64,000 bases of DNA from Podochytrium sp. JEL0797 (GCA_027596195.1 JADGJG010000019.1:24118-88117); one strand, 5' to 3'; counted from the stretch's first letter, positions 11,152 through 22,995 are shown. A program made the numbers and translations. Notes: generated by a model not told the origin, from the sequence alone.

Positions 11152-12775
11152 TTACTTCTGATACATGGGAGGAAACACATTCTTTCCCTTGAAAACCCTG
11201 GAACGAAAACGCGATGAGTACTCACCCCCTTTTCAAACGCACACACACACACACACAATAACGGCAACTCACACACTCCGTTTCACGTGGTTAATATACC
11301 CCTGCACGAATCCCGCATCCACCAACGCCTGAATCTCACACTCGGCGTCTTCGATCGTACATTCCTGCATCCCAGAAACCTGACACGCCGTCATAAAATC
11401 ATGGAACATGATGGAGTGAGGTTGGTTTTGTATCCGATATCTAATACCGACAGAAATTCAGTACATGCCCCCCTCTCCCCGTTCGCTGGCTAAAACAGAA
11501 AAGACTCAACACTTTGCGCAACAAGTTCCTCAACAACGAGACTTTCGTCCGGTCCCTCACTACCCCGAAACACTTGTATCGCATCAACGCTGTCTGTCGC
11601 GCTGCTACATGGTACTCGAATGCGGCGTAATGGCCGGCTTGGATCGATTCAATGATGGGGTTGAACAGGTCGTCGAGGTTATATTGGGTCAAGAGGGTGC
11701 GTGAGGGGGGGTACCCGAGGACGAGACGCGTGATGGTGAGGTAGATGAGGATTTGACTATTTATGAGTTTTTTGGGGAATTGTGCGCGGTTTTAGCAAAA
11801 AGACGCAAAGGGGACAAGGTGACGACACGCGATAAAAAGGAAAGGCACCCACCGCCTCTGCCCAAAACACTCCTCCGGGCACCTCCCCCACGCCACCTCC
11901 AAACTCTCCTCCGCGCCCCCAAAATCACCCTCCCCCAACCGAAACCGGCCCAACCAGAAATTAAACGTAACCACCTCCTGCGGCGCAAAATCTGAAAACG
12001 ACATGTATCGCAGCACGAGGTCCACTTGTTCAATGATTTTCGGGCATCGTGTGAGCTCGTTGAGGGCGAAACAGATTTTGAAGGACGCGTTGATGGGGAT
12101 AAAGAAGGAGAAGCCGCGGGGGGTGGAGGAGTGGCGCGATTTGAGGCTGGTAGTTTGTGTGTATCGATTTTGAGATATGGGACTCAGGCGTTCGTGCAAC
12201 TGGGATGTTTACATTTCGGGAACAGAACCCAACCGCGGAAACGTATCGAGCGTCTTGACTGCATTCCTTAATGTATTTGCAGGATTCGGGTCCTAAAATA
12301 CGAGAGGGGGGGGGGGATCAAACTGGTGTTCAAGAGGGATCGGGAATCCAACCCAAAACAACGCAAACGCACCAGAAACGCCAGCATCACCAAATCGCTG
12401 CACACAACCCTCAACACATCAATATGCCACATTTCACATTGATACGCTTCAAACGCACTGTTATTCAACCCGGCAAGGGAAAGATTTCAGTCCCTTTGGC
12501 ACGTCTTGTGCAAACAAGACTCACATGAACATGGCGAGATAGTTGGCATGCATCTCTGCTTCTTGGCCACACAGGAACTTGAAGTAGAGCCTGGCGATCG
12601 CACTCAAGTCCTGCGGGATGGAGGGAGGGAAGGCAACGACGGGTGACTGCGCGAGGTCGTGTGCCATTTCGGATACGAAGGTGTCATCGACTCGGGCGGA
12701 GAGGAGGGACGAGAGGGATGGGGCGGATCGGTTCGTGGTGGCCGTGGAGAAGGCGGTGAGCCAGTCGGAAAGCAT
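11152..12775 (-). CDS. PCI-domain protein PCID2/Thp1-like (TREX-2 mRNA export)
   Basis: Seven exons: 12775..12525, 12457..12353, 12266..12213, 12146..11853, 11756..11511, 11440..11273 and 11197..11152. They give 387 residues, close to the length I recall for animal PCID2 (about 400). Family landmarks appear in order: SFKICFALNELTRCPKIIEQ, VTFNFWLGRFRLGEGDFGGAEE, RRQILIYLTITRLVLGYPP, LLRNLLRKVYRIQN, ECEIQALVDAGFVQGYINH and the terminal VFKGKNVFPPMYQK. The pattern matches the helical repeat plus winged-helix PCI module. In yeast and animals Thp1/PCID2 pairs with Sac3/GANP to couple transcription to mRNA export at the nuclear pore; this role is by homology. A CSN12-like identity is less likely but not excluded. 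The exon 2-3 intron carries a run of 11 G and the last intron an (AC)n tract. The downstream neighbour on the same strand starts about 110 nt further on. Confidence 0.9.
11240..11257. repeat. (CA)n microsatellite in PCID2 intron
   Basis: Uninterrupted CA dinucleotides inside the last intron (11198..11272) of the PCID2-like gene. Confidence 0.95.
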
Positions 12776-13095
12776 TGGGGCGCGTTTTGGCGATTGGCAA
12801 AGATATTTTTTTGCAGTGAACTTCCAGAGAACTTCAAGAAAGAAGAACTTAAAGGACTACCCGTGAGAAAGGTTAAAAAAAGGTTTGTGCGGTATTCGTT
12901 TCATAGCGTTGCATCACGGAGGTTGAAGAAAGGTTTGTCCTTGGAGAGAGAAAGAGATATGAGTCGTGTGAGTCGTGTATCATCGCGTATAAGTTTAGAG
13001 GGGCACGAACGGCATTTTCTTCATTGGCGCGTGAAAACAAGATTAGGTGTCCAATGATTTTCTTGGCCCGAATTCGAGCCTTCTAATCTTGATGA
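12776..13095. other. Divergent intergenic region
   Basis: About 320 nt between the start of the PCID2-like gene (minus strand) and the LRR-SAM receptor (plus strand). It must hold both promoters. I see no convincing TATA box, RNA gene or conserved exon. A short direct repeat GTGAGTCGTGT/GTGAGTCGTGT-like sequence lies near 12962-12980. Confidence 0.5.
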
Positions 13096-15267
13096 ATGAA
13101 TTTTAGAATGTTTAACCACGTCTTGCTCATTGCCGCATTCGCTGCCGATCCAGCACTCGCAGAAACAGACTGTCAATTGATGATCCGAGTTTGGCCAGCC
13201 CTGTTTCCCAACCCCACTGCGTGTTGCAACACCACAGTTGCCACTGCTGTCGTTTGCAATCGAAATGATGCCATCATCTCCATGTCAGCTTTTTCTCTGC
13301 TTCTCTTCCCTCTTGTGACATCTGCCATGTCTAAAACAGATTTGCTCTATCAGAAGCCACGCGGAAATGGGCATGACCGGCAATTTTCCGACAGCTTTGC
13401 CTCCCAATCTGGTTTTTTTGTAAGTGAGCCAGGTTGTGGAGGTAGTTTTATTCATATAATCAATAGGAATGTTTCCAATAACAAATTGACTGGAATTCTT
13501 CCAGTTCTCCCATCCTCCCTTCAAACACTGTAAGAAACTTGGAAAAAATAACTGCGCATTTCATCCCATTCCTCTTCAGGGATCTTGCTGTAAATCATCT
13601 GACAGGAACTATTCCAGTGCTACCCGCAAATCTCACATTCTTGTATGTGCTCTGCTGCCTCATCCTTCCTCATGACATTATTTAGGGATCTTTGGTCTAA
13701 CTATTTTACGGGGACAATTCCAGCATTGCCAGAATCCCTCTCAATATTGTATTCTTTTCTATTAATTTCTCATAGCTTCTGATTCGCATTTGACAGGTCT
13801 CTGAGTTCAAACCTGTTGACTGGAAATATTCCAGTGCTGCCAGCAAACCTCACATTCTTGTATGGACATAAATGTTACATTATTCTTTCTCATTGTGTTT
13901 TTTTAGGAGTCTTTGGTCCAACAATTTGACAGGGTCAATTCCTGCATTGCCAACACCCCTTGTGACCATGTATTTTTCATTTTCTATTCATCTCTCATTC
14001 AAGCATGCTCATGATTCACATTTCTCCAGGGATATTCATTCAAATCAATTGACTGGAACTATTCCAGTGCTGCCAGCAGCCCTCAATTATTTGTGTGACA
14101 CTTCTTTCTCTCTGTCATAATATTCTTCTGATTCCAATTGGACCAGGGACCTTCATTTCAATAATTTGACTGGACCAATTCCAAAATTACCTACTCTCTC
14201 CTATTATCTGTATGACCTCTGTCATTATTATATTCTCTTATGCACAGTTCACAGGGATCTTCATTCAAACCAGTTGACTGGAACTATTCCAGAGTTGCCT
14301 CCCAATCTAGGAACATTGTATGACTATTCCCCCCCCCCCCCTCCCTTCTTCAACTATTTCTAAAATCAAAAATTGCAGGAATTTGGCTTTCAATCACTTG
14401 AGTGGATCCATTCCAACAAATGTCCCTTTTGCCTCACCTCTGTAAGCATCAAGCATTGAATTTCATAGAAAAAAATGTGTTTACATTCTTTCATTTCAGA
14501 AGTGGAAACTGTTTTGATAATGCTGCTGCTTTCTATGCTGTCAACAATTGTTCATCACAATCTGCCCCAACTCAATCACAACCTGTATCAACTGCTGTAA
14601 TTGCTGGAGGTGCTGTGGGTGGCTTGGTTGGTGCTTGCCTTCTTGGTTTCCTTGTGTTTTATCTGTGCAGGCACCAGAGCCAACACAAGTCAATGCATCC
14701 TCCCCTCCCTCTTCTTCCTTCACCTGGAATTGAGGCTGCAGAAGTGATTGTTTCTCCTTTGGAGGAAGTGATCCCCATTCAAGACACTGTGATTGATAAG
14801 CATCCAGAGATCTTTACAGCAATGATGCAACAATTGAATCCCCGTGGGAAGTCAAATGTGTTTGATGCAATGGAGCAAAGCTCAGGGGCTCAGGACTATT
14901 CGAAAAGAATCCAGTTGAATCCAAACTCTCCAGAATTGTGGACTTCAGGAGAGGTGGGAAGCTGGTTGACAAGTTTGAAATATGGAGAGGAGATTGTTGC
15001 CTGTTTCAGAGGTGAATATTACTTTGAAATTTTGTGTGAGACTGAAATCTTGATTTAGATCGCAATTGTGATGGGGTATTCTTGAAAATGATGAGTGCCA
15101 CTGAAGGAGGATGTTTGCATATTCTCTCATCCCAGTTCAATATTGGGAGCAGTCGGTTTTTGTTGACACATCAAATCTGTGGATTGTTTAATGGTGGCAG
15201 TGCTTCACATTTGACTCAAGCTGGCACTCAAGTGCAAGGAGATGCTCCACCAGCATATATTGGGTAG
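13096..15267 (+). CDS. LRR receptor with transmembrane segment and cytoplasmic SAM domain
   Basis: Thirteen exons: 13096..13283, 13354..13419, 13467..13529, 13580..13642, 13686..13748, 13797..13859, 13907..13969, 14030..14092, 14147..14209, 14255..14317, 14379..14441, 14500..15011 and 15059..15267. They give 513 residues. An N-terminal signal peptide (VLLIAAFAADPALA) precedes a Cys-containing cap (DCQLMIR..TACCNTT) and ten leucine-rich repeats of the form DLHSNQLTGTIPVLPxNLxxL. Exon 2 has 66 nt and the next nine exons are exactly 63 nt; each is one repeat, cut in phase 2 at the same Leu codon. A transmembrane helix (VIAGGAVGGLVGACLLGFLVF, about residues 304-325) follows. The cytoplasmic part ends in a SAM domain (ELWTSGEVGSWLTSLKYG, CDGVFLKMM, GSSRFLLTHQICGL). 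The gene is clearly richer in A/T than its neighbours. It looks like a single-pass cell-surface receptor signalling through SAM-SAM contacts; the ligand is unknown. Confidence 0.85.
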
Positions 15268-15689
15268 AGAAGCAGATGGAATGCAGGATGCAAAAATTGT
15301 ATATATTTTTCAAATAAATCAGGGATAAATCAGTGCAAATGTACACCTGCTTGTCTTTATTCCCCATCACCCAATTTGCTTACAAATAAATTTTTGTACC
15401 TTAGCCACAACATTCACATGCTCCAACAACTGAGAAATTTAAAGTTGAGGGAGTGAAGCCATCAAAATGGACAATGAGGAGGAGGCAGATCAATCTCTCC
15501 GGCAATGGGGGGAATCTTTATGATAGTTGTCCCTCAAGCTCTGCTTCTTCTATCACCATTCTTCATCCAGAAAAGGTATACATTTAGATAAAGGGAAATG
15601 ATATTGGCAAATTTAAGGGAGTCAAAGACAAACACAAAAACACACTCTATTTTCTTTTCCTTTGGTGTTAAACACATCACAAACAATTA
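15268..15689. other. AT-rich intergenic region between convergent genes
   Basis: About 420 nt between the stop of the LRR-SAM gene and the pseudogene on the opposite strand. AATAAA-type signals occur near 15313 and 15386. I see no coding exon of more than about 20 codons and no RNA gene. Confidence 0.5.
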
Positions 15690-16650
15690 AATTCAGTTAT
15701 AAGAGATATATATATTTGCGGATGAACCTGCTCTACCAGCTCATGTGAATGATGAAGTTCCCTTGCATTGACATTGCAAGCACCACGCAAATAGTAGTGC
15801 TGTACAGCTGGAGACTGTTGGACCTTGCAAGTTGGACACTGTGTGTTTTAATTTGATCCGAAAAGCTTCACTCCCATTTTATGAAAACGAAATCCCAAAA
15901 ACTCACCACAAGCAGATCCCTTTCTCCCACCTTCTTCTCACACCCAGAACATTCAATATTCCCCCACCCTGGAGACTAATTCTCGATACTGCACCCACTT
16001 GAGAGAAACAGCTGCATGAGGGCATTGTTCTTCCACCCACCATTTCAGCATCCATGTTTGCGCCGTTGTCTAAAAAGAGTTGACAGAGTTCCACATGTTC
16101 AGTCTAAAATGAAGGGAGTTGGGTTGAGAAACTCGTGAACTCAAATGGGAAACAAAGCCCTCAGCAGACAAATGAAGTGGCGTCCTCCCTTCAATCTTGA
16201 CACTATTCACATCTGCCCCAAACTCCAATAAAATCTTGGCCCCCTCACACATACTCGCAGTCACAGCTAAATGAAGCGGAACCACCTCCGTATCCAGGCG
16301 TACATGCACGTTTGCACCATTCTTGCATAAGAGGTATACCATGAGTCCACGGCCACGATTACTTGCTGCGTGGAGAGAAGTATATTTTTCTTTGCATGTA
16401 CCTGTGGATTTGATGTTAATCCCCAACTTGATTAAATGAAGGACACATTTGAATGCGCCATTTTGGGCGGCAAAGTAGGGAGAGGTGAAGTTGGCTTTTT
16501 CATTGGGGCATTCTGCTCCAGCAGCCATTTCAAAATCTCAATCTGCTGGAAATCGCATGCCGCGCAAAGAAGCCTCGAATTGCCGTGATGTGTGCCCAAA
16601 AGGCTGTACCCGCACTCCGCCAGGTGTTGACGCCCCTAACACATTTGTGC
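15690..16650 (-). pseudogene. Decayed duplicate of the 3' end of the TIR-NACHT-ANK gene
   Basis: This stretch is a diverged copy of the ankyrin and zinc-finger end of the adjacent gene at 16739..21385, from about the LAECGYSLLG repeat to the last exon. It is broken in at least two ways. Near 16500 the frame shifts between ILKWLLEQNAPM and FAAQNGAFKCVLHLIK relative to the parent. In the region matching the last intron and exon, a parental SSNYNTQ codon TAC has become TAA. Splice positions are otherwise recognisable. The copy begins immediately next to a (TG)n tract and has no promoter or N-terminal domains. It is most likely non-functional. A truncated ankyrin protein from the intact inner frame (about 16528..16070) cannot be fully ruled out. 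Confidence 0.8.
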
Positions 16651-16654
16651 CACA

Positions 16655-16677
16655 TGTGTGTGTGTGTGTGTGTGTGT
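16655..16677. repeat. (TG)n microsatellite at duplication edge
   Basis: Perfect TG dinucleotides just beyond the end of homology between the ankyrin pseudogene and its parent. It is a possible breakpoint. Confidence 0.9.
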
Positions 16678-16738
16678 ATGTGGGGGAGGGGGGGTGTATT
16701 CTCTTTTATTTTAACTATAGGAACATTAAATTCAGTAA

Positions 16739-19700
16739 TCAGAAATGGATATATTTGTTGAGCTTGGCAACAGGATCAATCTGCTCCATCAGCTCATGTG
16801 AACGATGAAGTTCACTTGCTTTGAGGTTGCAAGCACCACACAAATAGTAGTGCTGTACTGCAGGAGACTGTTGGACCTTGCAGGTTGGACACTGTGTGTT
16901 GTAATTTGATGAGAAACACTTCACTCCCATTTCATGCAAAGAAATTCCCAGAAACTCACCATAAACAGAGCCCCTTCTCCCACCTTCTTTTTACACCCTG
17001 AACACGCAATATTTCCCCACCCGCGCGACAAATTCTCGAGACTACACCCACTCAAGAGAAACAGGTGCACAAGGGCCTCGTTTCCAGCATGCAGCGCGAA
17101 ATGGAGGGGTCTCCACCCGTCCACCATTTCGGCATCTACATTTGCGCCGCTGTCTAAAAATAGTTGACAGAGTTCTACATGTTCAGTCTGAAATAAAAGG
17201 TGTGTTGGGTTTAGAAACTCATGAAATCCAAATGAGAAACCAAACACAAACCTCGGCAGACAAATGAAGCGGCGTCCTCCCCTCCCTCTCGACACTATTC
17301 ACATCCGCTCCAAACTCCAATAAAATCTTGGCCCCCTCACACGTACTTGCAGTCGCCGCCAAATGAATCGGAACCTCCCCCTTTGTCGTGCATGCATGCA
17401 CGTTCGCGCCACTCTTGCATAAGAGGTACACCATGGGTCCACGGCCACGCTCACTCGCGGCGTGAAGAGGAGTATATTTTCCTCTGCTTGTGCCGGTTGC
17501 TTCCAGGTTGATTCCATTCTTGATTAAGTGGAGGGCACACTCGACGGCACCATTTTGGGCGGCAAGGTAGAGAGGGGAAATGTTGTCGTTGGGGTCTTCC
17601 ATCGGGACATTTTGCTCCAGAAGCCATTTCAAGATGTCAATCTGATGGAAATTGCATGCCGTGTGAAGAAGCCTTGAACTGCCACGATGCTTGCCTAAAA
17701 GGCTGTACCCACACTCTGCCAAGTGTTTTAGCACTTCAACATTCCCGCCGTACACGGCTGTAAACATGGCAGTCGTATCATGAGAGGTTTGAATCATGGG
17801 GTCAGCGCCATGCGCGAGGAGGAGTTTGGTGGCTTCCAGGTTTCCCATTTCCGTGGCGAGGTGGAGGGGTGTGCTTTTCGGGTAGAAGAACGCGTTTAAA
17901 AGGTTCGGGTTTGCATTGGCCGTGAGGAGGTGCGAGATGATTTGAATGTTGCGGCTGCGGCAGGCGTGGTGGAGTGGAGATTCGAGTGTGTCGTCTTGGG
18001 CGTTTGGGTTGGACCCATGGTGGAGTAGACAGGTGACTGTGGAGACGTGTTCACGCAGGACGGCGAAGTGGAGAGGTGTGCGGCCTTTTGAGTCGGTGGA
18101 GCTTGGTGATGGGAAGAGCTTCAGCATGAGATCGAGGATGCAGGTGTGACCGTATTCGGCGGCGTAGTGGAGAGCTGTTTTGTCGTCATCGCGAGAGTTT
18201 GGAGCGGAGACCAAGGAAGGGTCAATAAGCAGCGATATAGCTCGATCGACAATACCGTCCACAATGACTTCCTGCAAGGGATTCTACCAAACAAAATGTG
18301 AGAATACAAGAAGTTAACACCAAATACAAACGACCATACCATTCCACTCGCCCTCACAAGCCCCCCAACAGAAACCTTCACTAAATACTCCTTCACCTTC
18401 CCACTCGCCAAAAACCGTAACGTGTTGACTCCCCAAAACACCTTCTCCTCCACATTCGCCCCCTTCTCCGCCAACAGCTTCACAATCTCCAGATTCCCTC
18501 CATAAATAGCAGTCTGCAACAAACTGAACCCACGTTCCCCCAAATTCATAGCGAACGTGGATACGGGGGTCCAACCCATTATATTGAGATTCGTGTGTGT
18601 GTGTGTGACGAGACTTTCGCACACGCTGAGGTTACCGAGTTTCACGGATTCGTAGAGGAGTGTGGATTTGTAGTATCCTGTTGCTTCGGCTCGGGTGAGG
18701 AGATTGTCCGGGGAATCGGGCGCGTTTGTGAGGAGGAGGGATGTGACGGGACCGCGACCCGAGGCAACGGTGGCAAGGAGTGCAGCTTCCGAATGCAGCT
18801 GCATGAAGTCTTGGAAGTTGCTCGGCATGGGACGCGTTGTTGTGCCGAGAGACTCGAGATGATCCATCCAATGCATGGATGCATATTCGACGGGGGTTGC
18901 GGAGTTGGAAGTGGCCGGTTTCATGCCCAGAAGAAAGTCTACCTTGCGATACACCGAAATCCCCGTGTGGTCCCATTCATGGGTGGTGAGATCGAGACAC
19001 TTATTGAGAATCAACAAATTGGATTGGACGGGGTCAATTCGGAACGGGGTTGCGTCCCCAGAGCAACGCGGTTGGGAGACCAGGAAATCAGCGATGGACT
19101 TGTGCATGAACGTGACGGAGGAGTCGAAAATGCGGAGGAAGGGGGATATTCTGGATAACACGGATCTGGTGGTGGAAAAGTCTTGGTCGGCCAAGGCGGC
19201 CAGTGTTGTGACTCCAACAGGCTGCTTGAGGGCCGCCAAGATTCCAACAACAGAGTGGAATGCGATGAGATCGTCTTGGTTTAATTCTGGGTAGAACCGG
19301 CGGAGAGACGCTTTGTAGATGTTGTCGAGATCCATTCCCGAGACTTGCAGTGTCGCAAGGGAAGCCTCCACATTCGCGCTTGCAACCAGAAACTCGATCG
19401 TGAAGAACATCCAAACAAAGAGGCCACCCGAAAGGTCGCAGAGCGTATTCACGAGAGTGTGGAGTTTGGCTGGGTCGGCGAGTTTGGGTTGAAGAGCTTG
19501 GAGGGCATCGGTCGCGTAGATTTCAATATCAGCCTTGTTCACTTCGCTGCTGAGCTCAAGGATGCAGGACTCTGAGTCCTTGAGCAGATTGTAAAACTCG
19601 TCACCGGGCCGACTCGTGATGAACAGCTTAACGGACAGTGGCAGATTGGGAAGAGTGGCTTCAAGAGCTCGCAGGAAAGCTGTACGTGGAGCAGAGTTCT

Positions 19701-21385
19701 CTGGGGCACATTCATCCAACGCGTCGAAGCAGATCAACACGGGTGCTGGGTTGAGTCGATATTTGAGCGGGTTGATGAGGAGGATTTGGAGCAGCTCTTC
19801 GATAGGCATGTTGAGGTTTGGTTTCATTTCGGCAAGTTGTCCCAAATATCCGCAAATCTCCGGGTCAACTTGCGCCAGCTACAAAAAAATATTTGTCAGC
19901 GCCAAATATCGAGCCAGCTGAAATGAGAATTCACGTACCTGATATGCCAGCGTCCGGATCATCCAAGCCGGATCACTCCTTTTTCTTTCATCAAACTTGC
20001 AAAAAAAGAACCCCGCCGCATTCACGCGATGATCCAACGTCACTGCGGCCGCAATCACAGACTTGCCCGATCCCGCATCCCCCGACAACCAAAACACCTG
20101 CTGTCTCGAATGCGAATCCACCACCCACTCGCAGACTTGATCAATCACCCAGTTTCGCGTCAATGGGTGTCGTTTGCGTGAGATTTCGTCACGAGCTGCC
20201 GCGAGATCAACAGGGTCTAAAAACGAGTGGATGGAGAGAAGTATTTCGTTGCGAGGTGGTGCGGTTGGGGGTGTGAACACTGAAGGGACTTGGACGGCAG
20301 AGTCGACGGCGTATTGGGGAAGTGCATCGATCGACGCGAGCGAATACAATTGGGCTCGAACCGCGTGCGCGAAAGCGAGAAGATCCGCATCTCTTGTGGG
20401 TTTGTTGATGGCGATCGTTGTGTAGGCGGTTTCTTCGAGGAGGAGCATGGAGGAACGGTGAGGGCCATTATCTGCCTTGATTACGAAGATGGGGCAGCGG
20501 CGTAAAATGGATTCTTTGAGTTCGATTTGGTTGCGATCTGAGGACTGTTTTTGGTTTAATTCACGTCGTTGCAGCTTTGTAAAAGCTCAAACCTCGTATT
20601 CTCTCGACAGCAGACAAACAAAGATGGCCGCCTTCGAAGGATGACTGCCAGACTCCGTGTGAGAATCTTGAACCAAGAACCCGCGCTGCTCGAGAAACGT
20701 TCTGAGGCTTTGACTTGTGCGAAGTTGAACCGAGCTGGGCGATTAAATCAAAATAATATTAGTCAGCTCGATCCGGCATTTTGAAGGTCGGATCCACACA
20801 CCTGCGACTCAAGTACACATGTGCGACGCAGTTTGATGGCAGAATCAGATCAGTAAACCGAGAGTCCGGCGCGCCTCCGCGTTGTTTGGACTTGGATTTC
20901 GGATCCATCGAGTCGAGCGGTCCAGCGAATTGGTACACGTCAAACATGCTGTCGTACTCTTTCTTGTCCGCGTCGTCGGGATCTGATTCCAAAACGGGGT
21001 CCAAGACTTGGATTTGCTCGGCGATCGATTCACGGGGTGAGCCGGGATCTTCCGTTGTGTGCAATTCCTCGTACGGATGGGCAGTGAGGTCGTTGATGGA
21101 ATTAACCATTCTCGAGTCCGCGTTATCCACTTCAGATAAGGTGGTGGGGCACTCCGTCGGATCGATGATCGGTTCGGCATTCGGCGTGTGTGAGGTGGAA
21201 ACTATCACCGGACCCAGACCCATGTTGGTGGCCTTGCGGCGAAGGATGATGCGCTGCAGTCGTTGCTTGAACGAAGGGGGGAACGGCAGACAGTCCATCT
21301 GGATCAAACTTGGCTTTTTGGTTTTGGGGCTTGGGCTGTCTTGGCCCTTGCACGCGGACCTGCACAGCAAAAATTCCAGGGCCAT
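16739..21385 (-). CDS. TIR-NACHT-ankyrin repeat-zinc finger protein (NLR-like)
   Basis: Seven exons: 21385..20802, 20734..20593, 20544..19939, 19878..18340, 18283..17252, 17187..16960 and 16891..16739. They give 1,427 residues. A disordered ~185-residue N-terminus is followed by a TIR-like domain assembled across introns 1 and 2: CVAHVYLSRSS, SLRTFLEQRGFLVQDSHT and AAIFVCLLSREYESSDRNQ. It ends with a CPIFVIKADNGPHRS segment. Next is a NACHT-type NTPase with Walker A GDAGSGKS (about residues 397-404) and Walker B LICFDALDE, then VKLFITSRPGDEF and a helical region. At least a dozen ankyrin repeats (for example DDKTALHYAAEYGHTCILDL) lead to a C-terminal Cys-rich module ACSGCKK, MCPTCK, YYLCGACN, a likely zinc ribbon. 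This is the sensor-switch-effector plan of STAND immune receptors. Known fungal relatives act in heterokaryon incompatibility or regulated cell death; that role here is inference. The TIR catalytic Glu cannot be assigned with certainty by eye. The start ATG at 21385 is provisional; 21298 is an alternative. Confidence 0.82.
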
Positions 21386-21808
21386 GCCCAGCCCAGACAG
21401 TGGCCACCCTGTTTTCCCAGCTGTAAAGAACAGGCTTTCTCTCCCGCTCTCTCGAAAGCTTCGGCATCGGTTAGTATTTGGTCACGAAGTGAGGAAGAGA
21501 AAATTAAAAGGTTTGTTCCAGTCTCTTCCAATTGTTATTATAGTCATTTTGAGTTTATATAGAACGTAATTTGTCGCGACGGTGCTGAGAACCATGCAGA
21601 ATCTACGTGTGAATTTTCACGGATGCAAACAGAGTGAAGGGTGAGAGGAGTTGAAGTCCGCCATTTTTTAAATCTAACTATTGTGCAAAAACAGCGAAAC
21701 AGAACAACGCAATAAAAAACGAAATATAGAATTCCCGCGGATCCGAAAACATGTCTCGTTCCCCCTGTCTACCAATTTTTTCGTCTACACCGCCACCACG
21801 CACCACCA
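21386..21808. other. Intergenic region upstream of the NLR-like gene
   Basis: About 420 nt between the start of the NLR-like gene and the stop of the GATA gene, both on the minus strand. It should hold the NLR-like promoter and the GATA 3' end. I see no supported exon, RNA gene or repeat. Confidence 0.5.
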
Positions 21809-22779
21809 TCAACAACACCCCCTCAACGAAATCCCCATCCTCTCCAACTCATCAAACGCCCAAAAACTATAATCATCCAACACCTCAAAAGGCACAAACC
21901 CAGGATTCACCTCCGCCACCCCCATCCCCGGCACGGCCAAAACCGCCGGCGCGCTATCGCGTCTTCTCAAGCCTCGACCCTGTTTCGATGGGGATTCTTG
22001 GTCGAGTTCGGGTGCGGGTTGAGATTCTTGCGGGTCGTAGGATTCGAGGGCGTCTTGTTCAGCGGGGGGTGCGAGTTCGGGGAGTTCCATCATATCCGAA
22101 TCGATACTCCCGCGTCTCAGTGCATCGGAGTGATCCATGTGGATGGATGAGGTGGGTGATTCTGTGATGGTGTTTGTGGCGGAAGAACGCGACAAGAGGT
22201 TCGACATGAATTGTTTGGCGGCATGTGAGAATCGTTTGCGTTGTTGGCTCGTGAGTGTGATGTTGAGGCGTGCGAGGATGCTGGATTCACACGAAAAAGT
22301 TGAGTCGTCAGGGAAAAGGGCTGAAAGGGGGGCGGGGGCGAGGAGGGGTCACACTCACGCCGTGACATGTTCCCCATCTTCAAACTTTGGTTGTTTATGA
22401 GAACTGTTGTAATGCGATACAGAAGGCTTTCTTGCGCGTGAAGCGATGCGGTCGCGACGCATGTCTTTGGGGCGTGGAATGCCGTACCTTCGCCCCCACA
22501 CCGTTTCAACAAAAAGGGGATCGTAAGGGACGTGGGCATAGAATAGATCCTCTCACATGCGTTGATAGACTGAACAGCTGTTGCAGAGCGGGTTTCCTTT
22601 CGTGTCTCTGCGCCACGACGAGGCCACCTTTTTGTTTTGACAGGTGGGTTTTCACACACATCGCAAAACAGATCAAAGGTGATACGCACGGTTGTTTCGC
22701 AGTTGACACACACTTTGCCGCGCTTGTCGCTGCTTGGTTGGACCGTCAGGTGAGGAGGATAGTATTCGAGTTGCAGCAT
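21809..22779 (-). CDS. GATA-type zinc-finger transcription factor
   Basis: Four exons, 22779..22690, 22627..22557, 22487..22359 and 22280..21809, give 253 residues. Splicing assembles one GATA finger: C24-x2-C27, a 17-residue loop containing SSWRRDTKGNPL, and C45-x2-C48 (LCNSCSVYQRM). It is followed by the basic tail YGIPRPKDMRRDRIASRARK. The finger is split by two introns; none of it is visible in any single frame, so the splice model is strongly constrained. A Ser/Pro-rich C-terminal half ends in a hydrophobic acidic patch (VLDDYSFWAFDELERMG) that could act as an activation or protein-contact segment. Fungal single-finger GATA factors regulate nitrogen use, light response or siderophores; which applies here is unknown. 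The next upstream gene on the same strand ends 216 nt away. Confidence 0.88.
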
Positions 22780-22995
22780 TCTCGAGTTGGACGGTTTTTT
22801 TTTCGAGTTTGTTTTGTCGCTGTTTCGGTGGGTGGGAAAACGGGTCTCTTCCCAACGTGGTATCAAAATGAAGGTTATTCCTCCATCGTTGCGAAAGAGA
22901 AACAAACGAGTTTATTCACTCTCTACCATCCCACATTATACATCATCATTCCATTCCCGTTGCATTACACTACTCCATCTCACAAGGTGAAACTG

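Noticed and set aside
18595..19294. Plus-strand frames opposite the NACHT region
   Set aside because: Shadow frames; the minus strand has continuous NACHT and ankyrin coding sequence.
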